Part shown: positions 9,159 through 17,637 of the stretch, piece by piece
How positions within the stretch are numbered: the stretch's first letter is position 1
Layout: every line of letters starts with the position of its first letter
NCBI GenBank assembly: GCA_027081505.1
Contig: JALWKK010000096.1
Span: 1-35,142 of the forward strand
DNA: 35,142 nt
Reading direction: 5' to 3'
Source: Flavobacteriaceae bacterium
Lineage (GTDB): Bacteria > Bacteroidota > Bacteroidia > Flavobacteriales > Flavobacteriaceae
Notes under the pieces: generated by a model
What the model saw: the letters and a program-made list of their open reading frames with translations, nothing else
What the model was told of the DNA's origin: nothing
Databases searched by the model: none
Translations under genes and position numbers: made by a program

Positions 9159-9389
9159 CTAAAATTCAAAATCAAGAAGTTGAGATAAAGATACCTCAAG
9201 TGTATTTGCTAGATTGTAAAGTGTACTTAAAGTAGTGTTTATCTCTCCACGCTCGATTCTACCAATTTGAGAAATCGGTATATTGGCATCATAAGCTAAC
9301 TGTTCTTGTGATAAATTTCTCTCCTTTCTAAGTTTCCTAAGATGTTTTCCAAACGCCTTTATACAACTTATGTTCTTATTATTTATCAC
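9159..9389 (-). CDS. Small XRE-family helix-turn-helix regulator
   Basis: The 76-residue protein consists almost wholly of a Cro/CI-type helix-turn-helix domain (about residues 13-68: KHLRKLRKERNLSQEQLA, then IPISQIGRIERGE, then LYNLANTLEVSLSQLL). The start is a GTG. There is no sensor or dimerisation domain beyond this, so it is probably a compact repressor, possibly acting on its own promoter. A perfect 16-bp palindrome lies 35 bases upstream of its start, and a shorter inverted repeat (ATAGTA/TACTAT) immediately upstream. It sits between comEC and a divergent secreted protease gene. Its target genes are not known; the protease is the nearest candidate. Confidence 0.88.
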   Translation of the reverse strand: MINNKNISCIKAFGKHLRKLRKERNLSQEQLAYDANIPISQIGRIERGEINTTLSTLYNLANTLEVSLSQLLDFEF

Positions 9390-9408
9390 ATAGTAAATTT
9401 GATACTAT
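9390..9408. promoter_or_regulatory. Inverted repeat next to the XRE gene start
   Basis: ATAGTA (9390-9395) and TACTAT (9403-9408) form six-base inverted arms spaced by seven bases, immediately upstream of the GTG start of the XRE gene. The size and position suit an operator for autoregulation, but the short AT-rich arms could be chance. Confidence 0.35.
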
Positions 9409-9423
9409 ATTGAAAATTTTTTC

Positions 9424-9439
9424 AACGCATATATGCGTT
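9424..9439. promoter_or_regulatory. Perfect 16-bp palindrome, candidate XRE operator
   Basis: AACGCATATATGCGTT reads the same on both strands over 16 bases. It lies in the 183-base gap between the XRE regulator (minus strand) and the metalloprotease gene (plus strand), which is where a shared operator would be expected. A perfect 16-mer palindrome containing CG and GC steps in such AT-rich DNA is unlikely by chance. Binding by the neighbouring XRE protein is inference. Confidence 0.55.
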
Positions 9440-9572
9440 ATTTAAAAAATATTTATTATATTAGCCCTCAACTCCTCGAAATAATAAAAATGCTTGCAAG
9501 CTATTTTGCAGTACCGGTTGCAAACGGTAGTGTGACGGGGATTGAATTGTTTAATTTTAAAAATTAGAATTT

Positions 9573-10994
9573 ATGAAATCAAAAATAATTACATTGTTAT
9601 TATTGAGCTTAACTTTGCTTGCTTTTGGGCAACAACAGGATATTTGTGCTACGCCTGATGAGGGTAGTAGTTATTATACTACCAACTATAGTAATAGTAT
9701 AGACCCGGCTTATTTAGATACCTTTGACCCTGTAGTGTATAATATTAAATTTTGGGAAATAAACTCGGAAGATGATGTTCCTTCAAACAATCAAATAACG
9801 GAAGATATGGTATTGGATGCAGTCGCAAGGATGAATATTGCGCTAAATGATGCCAAGATATTTGTTAAGTATAGAGGATTTGAACGATTTGCTTCAAATC
9901 TATTTGATACTATAACTGTTGCAGGCAGTAATTCTTATGGTAATATGAAAGCTTGGGCAGCAAGTAACGGATATAAGGAACCCAATGCTATTAATGTGTA
10001 TATGCCCAAACACTCCGGCGATGGCACTACTAATTTCTCGGGTATTGCTACAACACTCGGTGCTGTCTTTGCTATACGCTTTGAAGCGGTAACCACACCG
10101 GTTATGCTTCACGAATTAGGTCACGTACTGGGTTTACCTCACACTTTTGTTGGTTATAACTCTTCTAATTGTGAACATGTTACTCGCAACCCCAATGACC
10201 CCAATTATAATGCAGACACCAGTGGCGATAAGATTATAGACACACCGGCACAAGATACCATGTGGAACGATGTTGACCCTAATACTTGTGAACATATCCC
10301 GGGTGATTCAGATTGTCAAGGGACTCAATATGAAATAGCACCTGAAGACGTAAAAAACTTTATGGGCTACGGGGGGTTACGTTTGTGCGGTGACAGATAT
10401 ACGGTAGGACAAAAAATACGTATGCGAGAACGCTTACTAACTGCCGGGACTATGATAAACGCCGAAACAGATATAGCCTCACTTTTTGAACCCTATAAAG
10501 GCGAATATTACCTGGCTGGAGCTTACGACCCTACAATACATACCCCGTATTTTCAGCCCGGATTTAATTACCGATTTGTTGAATGTGACGGAAATTATCC
10601 GCAACCGGCAGATTTTTACGATATTTCGTATCCTGTAAGTTGGACAAATGTATTATTGGCAATTACAGAAAACGATACCAACTACGGTAACATAAAACAC
10701 CCCAACCACTCGGCAATTTATATTGAAGAAGTAGATGAAGTAGGTAACGATAGTGATTACTATGATTATCCACGAAAATGTTACGACAATAATAACAAAG
10801 CAGCCGGAAGCGGTATTGTTACCAAGTTTAACGACGGTGTGTTAAATGCCAACGTAACGGTTATGCCCCAAGACTCCACCGCCATTAACAACCCGCAGTT
10901 AATACAAAACTTACAACCCGGTTTGTATAAAATAGATAAGGTGTATGACAACGGAGCCATAGACCAAACCATTATTTTAAAAGATAATAATTAA
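9573..10994 (+). CDS. Secreted metzincin metalloprotease (M43 pappalysin-like)
   Basis: The protein is 473 residues with a signal peptide (about residues 1-19, ending AFGQ). The zinc motif HExxHxxGxxH is complete: His180, Glu181, His184, Gly187, His190. A Met-turn candidate is Met264 in KNFMGYG, followed by GQKIRMRERL. Cys-rich, acidic segments (GDKIIDTPAQD and nearby cysteines) between the two are typical of pappalysin-like M43 enzymes of Bacteroidota. After about residue 310 the fold is unclear. The last 30 residues (LQPGLYKIDKVYDNG, then IILK) look like the end of a T9SS sorting domain but lack the usual PNP start, so T9SS export is only possible. It is followed by a hairpin and a T9SS cargo gene, with which it may be co-regulated. 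Confidence 0.85.
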   Translation: MKSKIITLLLLSLTLLAFGQQQDICATPDEGSSYYTTNYSNSIDPAYLDTFDPVVYNIKFWEINSEDDVPSNNQITEDMVLDAVARMNIALNDAKIFVKYRGFERFASNLFDTITVAGSNSYGNMKAWAASNGYKEPNAINVYMPKHSGDGTTNFSGIATTLGAVFAIRFEAVTTPVMLHELGHVLGLPHTFVGYNSSNCEHVTRNPNDPNYNADTSGDKIIDTPAQDTMWNDVDPNTCEHIPGDSDCQGTQYEIAPEDVKNFMGYGGLRLCGDRYTVGQKIRMRERLLTAGTMINAETDIASLFEPYKGEYYLAGAYDPTIHTPYFQPGFNYRFVECDGNYPQPADFYDISYPVSWTNVLLAITENDTNYGNIKHPNHSAIYIEEVDEVGNDSDYYDYPRKCYDNNNKAAGSGIVTKFNDGVLNANVTVMPQDSTAINNPQLIQNLQPGLYKIDKVYDNGAIDQTIILKDNN

Positions 10995-11006
10995 TTTTAG
11001 TAAATT

Positions 11007-11042
11007 TAACCCCTGATGCACCATAGATGCTGTCAGGGGTTA
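11007..11042 (+). terminator. Inverted repeat between the metalloprotease and FG-GAP genes
   Basis: The arms TAACCCCTGA (11007-11016) and TCAGGGGTTA (11033-11042) pair perfectly over ten bases, with a 16-base loop that itself has a GCA/TGC pairing. The downstream sequence is A-rich rather than T-rich, so it may act as a weak terminator, an mRNA-stabilising stem or an attenuator between the two genes. Confidence 0.6.
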
Positions 11043-11056
11043 AAAATATATAAACA

Positions 11057-12442
11057 ATGAAAAAAATAATATTCGTTTTACTAATCGATATTTTTTTATT
11101 TAAAGGATTTGCACAATCCGGTTTTGGAGAAAAGCAAATTATTGACACTGACGCGTATGCTCCGGCTTGGCTAGCTACTGCTGATATAAATGGTGATGGA
11201 AATCAGGATATTATTACTGCATCTGTAGGAAATAACACGGTTTCTTGGTATGAAAATTTAGATGGTTTGGGTAATTTTGGTGATAAAAATAGTATTACAA
11301 ATAACTTACCCTCTGCGGATTATGTCAATGCGTCAGATATTGACAACGATGGCGATATAGACATATTGGCTTTAAGCCCTTCGTCTAATCAAATTGTTTG
11401 GTTTGAAAACTTAGACGGTAACGGTACTTTTGGTAATAAAAATATTATAAATAACACTCAAGATGTCCCAAAAACGGTTCTAAGTAGCGATATAGACGGA
11501 GACGGGGATAACGATGTAATAGCATGTTCAAGGTACGATAACACCATTGCTTGGTACGAAAACGTAGGAGGACAAGGCAACTTTAGCGGAATGAATATTA
11601 TAACCTCAACGGCAGATACTGCCATTGGTATGGATGTGGCAGATATAGATGGCGATGGCGATATGGATGTTGTCTCCGACAGTTCTTCAATAGTAAACAC
11701 TCCATCTTGGTATAGAAATATGAATGGAGAAGGTACCTTTGGTGGTGAGCATATTATAACTTCAGAAAACTTTGGGCTTATGTTTGTCCTTGCTACCGAT
11801 TTAGATGGAGATAATGATAATGATATTGTCTCGGTAGAGTTTGGAGGAAATACTATTGCTTGGTTTGAAAATCTTAATGGTTTTGGTACGTTTGGTACTA
11901 AACAAATAATAACTACCGAAGTCCTTCAACCTAGTGTTGTTGATGTTGGTGACATCGATAATGATGGAGATAACGATATTGTGTCTATTTCTGTAAATGA
12001 CGGTAAAGTAGCTTGGTATAAAAATAACGGCACAGGAAATTTTGGAGAACAAAAATTGATAGACTCTAATTTAATTAAAGGTATAGTTTTATCCCTATCA
12101 GATGTTGACGGTGATGGTTATTTAGATATAGTTGCCTCAAATGTAGATCCAGATACAAAATCATTAGTCTGGTACAAAAACCTTACCTATCTCGGTATGG
12201 AAGACCAACCCTTACAATCACTAAGCCTTTACCCAAACCCTGTAACCAACGTTTTACAAATAAATAACCCAAACAACGCAGTGATTAAACAAATACAAGT
12301 GTATAACTTGTTGGGTAAAGAAGTGATACAAGTGCAGGGTAATAGCAAAACCATAAATGTGTCCAACTTACAATCCGGTGTTTATTTTGTAAAACTAATT
12401 ACGCAAGAGGGAGTAAAAACGGCAAAAATAATTAAGAAATAG
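11057..12442 (+). CDS. T9SS-secreted FG-GAP/VCBS-repeat protein
   Basis: The protein is 461 residues with a signal peptide (residues 1-19, ending FAQ). Seven repeats carry the calcium-binding pattern D-x-[DN]-x-D-G-D-x-D (for example ADINGDGNQDI, SDIDGDGDNDV, GDIDNDGDNDI), each paired with a WYEN or WFEN strand, which suggests a seven-bladed beta-propeller. Residues from about 387 form a type A T9SS C-terminal sorting domain: LYPNPV, then VYNLLGKEV, LQSGVYFVKL and the basic end AKIIKK. It is probably exported through the outer membrane and attached to the cell surface or released. The propeller may bind a sugar or protein; the ligand cannot be read from the sequence. It converges on the C40 peptidase gene with only eight bases between stops. 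Confidence 0.92.
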   Translation: MKKIIFVLLIDIFLFKGFAQSGFGEKQIIDTDAYAPAWLATADINGDGNQDIITASVGNNTVSWYENLDGLGNFGDKNSITNNLPSADYVNASDIDNDGDIDILALSPSSNQIVWFENLDGNGTFGNKNIINNTQDVPKTVLSSDIDGDGDNDVIACSRYDNTIAWYENVGGQGNFSGMNIITSTADTAIGMDVADIDGDGDMDVVSDSSSIVNTPSWYRNMNGEGTFGGEHIITSENFGLMFVLATDLDGDNDNDIVSVEFGGNTIAWFENLNGFGTFGTKQIITTEVLQPSVVDVGDIDNDGDNDIVSISVNDGKVAWYKNNGTGNFGEQKLIDSNLIKGIVLSLSDVDGDGYLDIVASNVDPDTKSLVWYKNLTYLGMEDQPLQSLSLYPNPVTNVLQINNPNNAVIKQIQVYNLLGKEVIQVQGNSKTINVSNLQSGVYFVKLITQEGVKTAKIIKK

Positions 12443-12450
12443 TACAAACA

Positions 12451-12948
12451 TTATATCACCCTCCTAACTTCAACAAAAGCGCGTTTCCAGTATTTTTCGT
12501 GAAGCGAAGAAACAATTACTCCTTTTGAGGTTGTTGCGTGAATAAAAAATAATTCGCCTTGTTTGTTTTCTACAACCAACCCTACATGATTAATCACGTT
12601 TCTGTTTTTATTGGTTTTAAAAAATACCAAATCGCCTTTTTTAGCTTTGCTCACGGGAATTCGTTTTCCCTTCTTAGCCATATCCCTTGATACTCTGGGT
12701 AGTGCAATTTTTTCGCTTTTAAAAGAAACATATACCAACCCGGAGCAATCCATTCCTTTTTTGGTCGTTCCGCCAAACTTATAACGCGTTCCTTGAAAGC
12801 TTTTTGCATAGTTTACAATGTTAGAAGCTTTGCCCTTTTTATTTTTTGAAACCGAAATAACTTCTTTTTTAGATGAAGTGGTTTTAGGTCTGCTTCCGCA
12901 GGAAAATAGAAGTACAGAAACTGTAATAATTAGTAATAAATTTTTCAT
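12451..12948 (-). CDS. NlpC/P60 (C40) peptidoglycan hydrolase, lipoprotein
   Basis: With the ATG start at 12948 the protein is 165 residues; a TTG 15 bases upstream is possible but would only add residues ahead of the signal. It has a lipoprotein signal (LLFSC, lipidated Cys17). The papain-like catalytic triad is Cys68 in MDCSGLVYVSF, His121 in INHVGLVV and His137 in FIHATTSKGV. The family cuts the D-Glu to diamino acid bond of peptidoglycan stem peptides. The gene ends the minus-strand run surE, small membrane gene, lpxB, C40 gene, with 46 bases after lpxB, and is probably co-transcribed with these envelope genes. Confidence 0.93.
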   Translation of the reverse strand: MKNLLLIITVSVLLFSCGSRPKTTSSKKEVISVSKNKKGKASNIVNYAKSFQGTRYKFGGTTKKGMDCSGLVYVSFKSEKIALPRVSRDMAKKGKRIPVSKAKKGDLVFFKTNKNRNVINHVGLVVENKQGELFFIHATTSKGVIVSSLHEKYWKRAFVEVRRVI

Positions 12949-12994
12949 AGATGTTTTTTTCAATACCTGTTCACAAATTAAAATACAATAGGTT

Positions 12995-14110
12995 TTATTT
13001 ATTAAAAGATTCCAAAATAAGTTGTGCCGTTTTTTTACTGGCTCCTTCGCCTCCCAGTTTTTGTTCCAAATCGTAATAATCTAAAAATAAAACGCTTCGG
13101 GTGTAGGGGTCTAAGATTCTTGCAAGTTCTTCTTTTAATCTTTTATAGTTAAAATCGGTTTGTATAAGTTCGGTTACGACTTCTTTATCCAATATCAAAT
13201 TCACTAACGAGATGTATTTTAGCTTAATTATGCGTTTAGCTATTTCGTACGAAATCCGGTTTCCTTTGTAACAAACTACTTGCGGTACTTTAAAGAGTGC
13301 CGTTTCAAGGGTTGCCGTTCCCGAAGTAACCAAAGCGGCATGGCTTACACTTAATAAATCGTAGGTTTTGTTTTGTAATAAATGTACATGAGGATGGGTT
13401 AAAAACGGTTGGTAAAATTCGTTATCCAATCCCGGTGCTCCTGCAATAACAAATTGGTATTCGGGAAAATCATTTACTACTTGCAACATCACCGAAAGCA
13501 TTTTAGAAACTTCTTGTTTCCGGCTTCCGGGAAGTAGTGCTATAATGGGTTTTTCTTCCAGATTGTATTCTTTTTGAAATGCATTTACCGAAATCGGCTT
13601 TCGGTGCGCAATGGCATCCAGAAGCGGGTGCCCCACAAAATGAACCGGATAGTTGTGTTTTTTTTCGTAAAAATCTTTTTCGAAAGGAAGTATTACATAC
13701 ATTTGGTCAACATCCCTTTTTATGGCTTTAATTCGTCCTTCTTTCCAAGCCCAAATTTGAGGCGAAATATAATAATGTGTAGCAAATCTTTGTTTTTTAG
13801 CCCATTTGGCAATTCGCATATTAAAACCGGGATAATCTATAAAAATAATTGCATCGGGTTTAAAAGTTTGAATGTCTTTTTTACAAAACGAAATATTCTT
13901 AACTATCGTTCGCAGGTTCAACACCACTTCGGCAAAACCCATAAAAGCAAGCTCTTTATAATGTTTTACAAGTTCGCCTCCGGCTTGTTGCATTAATTCC
14001 CCTCCCCAACATCGTACTTGTGCGTGAGCATCTTGCGCTTTCAATTCTTTAATGAGATTGGAGCCGTGTAAATCGCCCGAAGCTTCTCCTGCTATAATGT
14101 AATACTTCAT
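12995..14110 (-). CDS. lpxB: Lipid-A-disaccharide synthase
   Basis: The protein is 371 residues, close to the usual length. The N-terminal GEASGDLHGSNLIKEL, the GFAEVVLNL block, YISPQIWAWKEGRI, LPFEKDFYEK, VGHPLLD and LLPGSRKQEV are hallmark LpxB segments. LpxB condenses UDP-2,3-diacylglucosamine with lipid X to give lipid A disaccharide on the inner face of the inner membrane. It shows the organism makes lipid A by the Raetz pathway. It lies downstream of surE and a small membrane gene on the same strand with 29 bases before it. Confidence 0.97.
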   Translation of the reverse strand: MKYYIIAGEASGDLHGSNLIKELKAQDAHAQVRCWGGELMQQAGGELVKHYKELAFMGFAEVVLNLRTIVKNISFCKKDIQTFKPDAIIFIDYPGFNMRIAKWAKKQRFATHYYISPQIWAWKEGRIKAIKRDVDQMYVILPFEKDFYEKKHNYPVHFVGHPLLDAIAHRKPISVNAFQKEYNLEEKPIIALLPGSRKQEVSKMLSVMLQVVNDFPEYQFVIAGAPGLDNEFYQPFLTHPHVHLLQNKTYDLLSVSHAALVTSGTATLETALFKVPQVVCYKGNRISYEIAKRIIKLKYISLVNLILDKEVVTELIQTDFNYKRLKEELARILDPYTRSVLFLDYYDLEQKLGGEGASKKTAQLILESFNK

Positions 14111-14139
14111 TTTTCTTTTATCGGTTTTCCGGTTTTCAA

Positions 14140-14418
14140 TTAATAAAATTTAGCAATTAAAATTCCCAAAGCAGCAGCTACAGTGGCTAAAACCACTCCC
14201 CTGGCTCTGTATAATTGTCCTTTTTTTAAAAACACAAAAAAAGCCAATAGATTAAGTATGGCACCCAGTGCAATAATATTCCCTAATAAATCTTCTTTGG
14301 TAGCTACTTTTATAGTTGTTTCAAGACTGTATTTCGAAAAAAAATAAATATACAAATAACTTCCTGCCAGATTGGCAATTATGCCAACAACAAAACCGAT
14401 AAGTATTTCTTTTTTCAT
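14140..14418 (-). CDS. Small inner-membrane protein of unknown function
   Basis: Starting at the ATG at 14418, the protein is 92 residues with three hydrophobic segments (about residues 5-26, 45-65 and 73-90). That ATG overlaps the surE stop as ATGA, which supports this start over an upstream TTG inside surE and implies translational coupling. No catalytic motif is seen. It lies between surE and lpxB; the position suggests an envelope role, but function is unknown. Confidence 0.8.
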   Translation of the reverse strand: MKKEILIGFVVGIIANLAGSYLYIYFFSKYSLETTIKVATKEDLLGNIIALGAILNLLAFFVFLKKGQLYRARGVVLATVAAALGILIAKFY

Positions 14419-15185
14419 TTCAAATTCCAATTATTAATATCCTTAATGGCATGATGGGCTGTAAGATCAAATTGCGTAGGCACTATAGAAATATATCCTT
14501 GGTCAAGTGCCCAAATGTCGGTATCTTCTCCGTTATCTTTATTAACAAACTCACCGGTTAACCAGTAGTAATCTTTCCCTAACGGGCTGGTACGTTTGTC
14601 AAAATCTTCTTTCCAATAACCATTTGCTTGCTTACAAATTTTAATTCCGTTAATTTTTCCTTTCGGAATATTTACATTTAGCACCACTCCTTTGGGTAAT
14701 CCGTTTTGCAAACATTGCCGGGTAATTTGTTTTATAAACTTTTCGGCTGGGGAAAAATCGGCTTCAAGTGAATAATCCAACAACGAAAAACCAATAGACG
14801 GAATACCTTGTGTTCCGGCTTCAACGGCAGCACTCATAGTCCCGCTGTAAATCACATTAATAGATGCGTTGCTTCCGTGATTAATACCGCTTACACACAA
14901 GTCGGGTTTGCGTTTTAGAATTTCGTTTACGGCAATTTTTACACAATCTACCGGTGTTCCGCTACAGCTGTATTCTTGCTGTGGCTCATCTTTAGAAATG
15001 GTTATTTTATTGCAAAATAAAGTGTCGTTTATTGTTATGGCGTGTCCCATCCCGCTTTGGGGCGAATCGGGTGCAACCACATAAACTTCACCAAAAGTAT
15101 TCATTATTCTAATTAAGTTCCGAATACCCGGAGCGGTAATACCATCATCATTGGTAACTAAAATAAGCGGTTTTTTATCCTGCAT
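14415..15185 (-). CDS. surE: 5'/3'-nucleotidase SurE
   Basis: The protein is 256 residues and matches SurE throughout: metal ligands Asp13-Asp14 in LVTNDDG, Ser44 in PQSGMGHA and Asn102 in SGINHGSN, then YSGTMSAAVEAG. SurE removes phosphate from nucleoside 5'- and 3'-monophosphates and is linked to survival in stationary phase. It is the first gene of the minus-strand surE to C40 peptidase run. A promoter candidate lies upstream at 15207-15214 on the minus strand. Confidence 0.96.
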   Translation of the reverse strand: MQDKKPLILVTNDDGITAPGIRNLIRIMNTFGEVYVVAPDSPQSGMGHAITINDTLFCNKITISKDEPQQEYSCSGTPVDCVKIAVNEILKRKPDLCVSGINHGSNASINVIYSGTMSAAVEAGTQGIPSIGFSLLDYSLEADFSPAEKFIKQITRQCLQNGLPKGVVLNVNIPKGKINGIKICKQANGYWKEDFDKRTSPLGKDYYWLTGEFVNKDNGEDTDIWALDQGYISIVPTQFDLTAHHAIKDINNWNLK

Positions 15186-15206
15186 AAAGTATGAATTTAC
15201 AAAAAG

Positions 15207-15238
15207 CTAAAATACACAATTAAAAATTTTGTTTACAA
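15207..15238 (-). promoter_or_regulatory. surE: Candidate promoter for surE
   Basis: On the minus strand TATTTTAG (15214 to 15207) matches the TAnnTTTG -7 element at seven of eight positions, with a TTG 21 bases upstream (15238 to 15236). The start codon follows about 22 bases later. The match is imperfect. Confidence 0.4.
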
Positions 15239-15392
15239 AACCAATACCTTTATATTTCGGAAAAATATTTCTTTTAACACAAAGAATAATTAAAATGGAA
15301 AATAGATTAACAAAATATTAATAAAGTTACCATACTAATGGCACGGTTTTTTGTGTTAAACGGTGGTTATAAACAAACGATATATGCGACTA

Positions 15393-17537
15393 ATGAAAAA
15401 GAATTTTAAGCTCTTACTACTTGCCGTATTTGTTTCGGCAGCCTCTTGCAGTTTTACAACAAAACAATTTGATGACACAGACAAAGATAAAACTTTACTG
15501 GATTTAATAACCTACGTACTTGAACATACACATTACGACCCGAAGGATATAAACGACGATTTTTCAGAACATTTATACCGTCGGTTTATTGACCAGTTAG
15601 ATCCTTTAAAACGCTATTTTTTAGATTCAGATATTGCTGAGTTTTCGAAATACAAAACACTATTGGACGATCAAATTAAAGAACGAGATTTAACTTTTTT
15701 TAATTTAGTTTATAACCGGTTAATGAAACGAATGGAAGAAGCCAAAAATATATATCCTAAGGTTTTAAAAACACCATTTAATTTTAAAAAACAAGACAGT
15801 ATTAACACCGATTATGAAAACATTCCCTACGCCGGTTCTAAAAAAGAATTGGAAAAACGCTGGCGCGAGCAATTAAAGTTTTCGGTTATATCCAGCCTTT
15901 ACGACTTAATAGAGAATAATGGTAAAAACTCTGAAAATGATAGTATTACTAAAAAAACGGAAAAGCCGAAAAGTCTCACCGAACTGGAAAAAGAAGCCAG
16001 AGAAAGCGTACAGAAATCAATGGATGAGTATTTTGATTTTACAAAAGATTTGGAACGCAAAGATTATTTTGCTACTTTTTTAAATGTTATAGCACAACAA
16101 TTTGATCCTCACACCAATTATTTTGCACCACCCGATAGAGATAAATTTGATATGCAAATGAGTGGTAAACTGGAAGGAATAGGTGCCAGACTTCAGAAAA
16201 AAAACGATTATATTAAAGTAATTGAAATTATAAGTGGTGGTCCCGTTTGGCGAGGAGAATATCTAGATGTTGGAGACATTCTTCTAAAAGTAAAACAAGA
16301 AAATGAAGAAGTTCCGGTAAGCATTGTAGGTATGCGAATTGATGATGCCGTAAAATTGATTAAAGGACCCAAAGGCACAAAAGTAACACTAACAGTTAAA
16401 CGGGTTGATGGTACTATTGAAGACGTTACCATTACACGTGATGTTGTTGAACTTGAAGAAACCTATGCAAAATCTACCCTTATTAAAAAAGGAGAGAAGA
16501 CCTACGGTTTAATTTATCTCCCGCAGTTTTATTTTGATATGTATGATTATAATAATAGAAATGCCGCAAGCGATATAAAAAAAGAAATTGAAAGATTAAA
16601 AAAACAAGGTATCGAAGGTTTAATTATTGATATTAGAGATAATGGAGGCGGCTCGTTACGTACTGCCATAGACCTTGGAGGACTTTTTATTAAAAACGGA
16701 CCTATTGTACAAGTTGCTTCTACAGGTGAGCCTAAAAAAGTTCTTAAAGACACCGACAATGGTGTAATCTGGGATGGATCTCTTGTTATTTTGGTAAACG
16801 AATTTTCGGCATCATCTTCCGAAATTTTTGCAGCTTCAATGCAAGATTATAAAAGAGCCGTAATTATAGGAAGCAAACAAACCTATGGTAAAGGAACCGT
16901 GCAAAATTTGGTAGACCTCAACCGTTGGTTACGAAAAAATAATATGGGAGATTTGGGTGCTTTAAAACTTACCACGCAAAAATTCTACCGTGTAAACGGC
17001 GGATCAACCCAACTTGAAGGTGTAAAAAGCGATGTGGTAATACCGGACAGATACAGCTATATTGAAGCCGGAGAAAGAGATTTTGAAAACCCGCTTCCCT
17101 ACGACAAAATATCGCCTGCCAACTATACACCCTGGAGCGGTTATGCTAATTATGAAACCGTTATTGAAAACAGTAAAAAAAGAATTGCCGAAAACAATTA
17201 TGTGAAAATGTTAGATCAAGAAGCTAAATGGGTAAAAGAAAAAAGAGATGAAAATTATGTAGCTTTAAATATTGATGATTATAAAGCCGAAGTAGAAAAA
17301 AGAAGAGAAGAACTGAAGCAATTTGAAAGTGTTGATGAGTATGATAATAAACTAAAATTTCAATCGCTTCCTTACGAAATAAACTTAATGAAACAAGACA
17401 CAACACTTAAAGAAAAAAGAAAACGTTGGCATAAAAACCTAAGTAAAGATTTATATGTAAATGAAGCGGTAAATGTTTTAGAAGATTTAAAAATTAATTC
17501 GTTCTCTCAACATAAAATAGCCGAAATTAAAGATTAA
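15393..17537 (+). CDS. prc: Tail-specific (C-terminal processing) protease, S41 family, lipoprotein
   Basis: From the ATG at 15393 the protein is 714 residues; the longer GTG frame (from 15363) places ten residues before a good lipoprotein signal, so the ATG is preferred. The lipobox is VSAASC with Cys19. An N-terminal helical region is followed by a PDZ domain (about residues 240-350, with GIGARLQKK and GGPVWRG). The protease domain has Ser474 in EFSASSSEIF, Asp485 in MQDY and Lys500 in TYGKGTVQ, aligning with the Ser/Asp/Lys set of E. coli Prc. A C-terminal DUF3340-like helical region follows. Prc trims the C-termini of periplasmic proteins and controls levels of peptidoglycan hydrolases. 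The C40 hydrolase nearby could be a substrate, but that is speculation. Confidence 0.94.
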   Translation: MKKNFKLLLLAVFVSAASCSFTTKQFDDTDKDKTLLDLITYVLEHTHYDPKDINDDFSEHLYRRFIDQLDPLKRYFLDSDIAEFSKYKTLLDDQIKERDLTFFNLVYNRLMKRMEEAKNIYPKVLKTPFNFKKQDSINTDYENIPYAGSKKELEKRWREQLKFSVISSLYDLIENNGKNSENDSITKKTEKPKSLTELEKEARESVQKSMDEYFDFTKDLERKDYFATFLNVIAQQFDPHTNYFAPPDRDKFDMQMSGKLEGIGARLQKKNDYIKVIEIISGGPVWRGEYLDVGDILLKVKQENEEVPVSIVGMRIDDAVKLIKGPKGTKVTLTVKRVDGTIEDVTITRDVVELEETYAKSTLIKKGEKTYGLIYLPQFYFDMYDYNNRNAASDIKKEIERLKKQGIEGLIIDIRDNGGGSLRTAIDLGGLFIKNGPIVQVASTGEPKKVLKDTDNGVIWDGSLVILVNEFSASSSEIFAASMQDYKRAVIIGSKQTYGKGTVQNLVDLNRWLRKNNMGDLGALKLTTQKFYRVNGGSTQLEGVKSDVVIPDRYSYIEAGERDFENPLPYDKISPANYTPWSGYANYETVIENSKKRIAENNYVKMLDQEAKWVKEKRDENYVALNIDDYKAEVEKRREELKQFESVDEYDNKLKFQSLPYEINLMKQDTTLKEKRKRWHKNLSKDLYVNEAVNVLEDLKINSFSQHKIAEIKD

Positions 17538-17637
17538 TTTTTTAACCAAGTAATATAGGTTCTATCTTATTATCGCAGAAATATATTTCAGAATTACAAA
17601 TTGGTAACCATAGCATTCTTTTTTCTATTTTTACCAA

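Noticed and set aside
12949-12963. TTG start for the C40 peptidase
   Set aside because: An ATG five codons later gives a canonical lipoprotein signal.
14419-14430. TTG start for the small membrane protein inside surE
   Set aside because: The ATG at 14418 forms an ATGA overlap with the surE stop, a common coupling arrangement, and begins the hydrophobic segment correctly.
15363-15392. Longer N-terminus of the tail-specific protease from GTG
   Set aside because: It would put ten residues including basic ones before a complete lipoprotein signal. The ATG at 15393 gives a standard signal.
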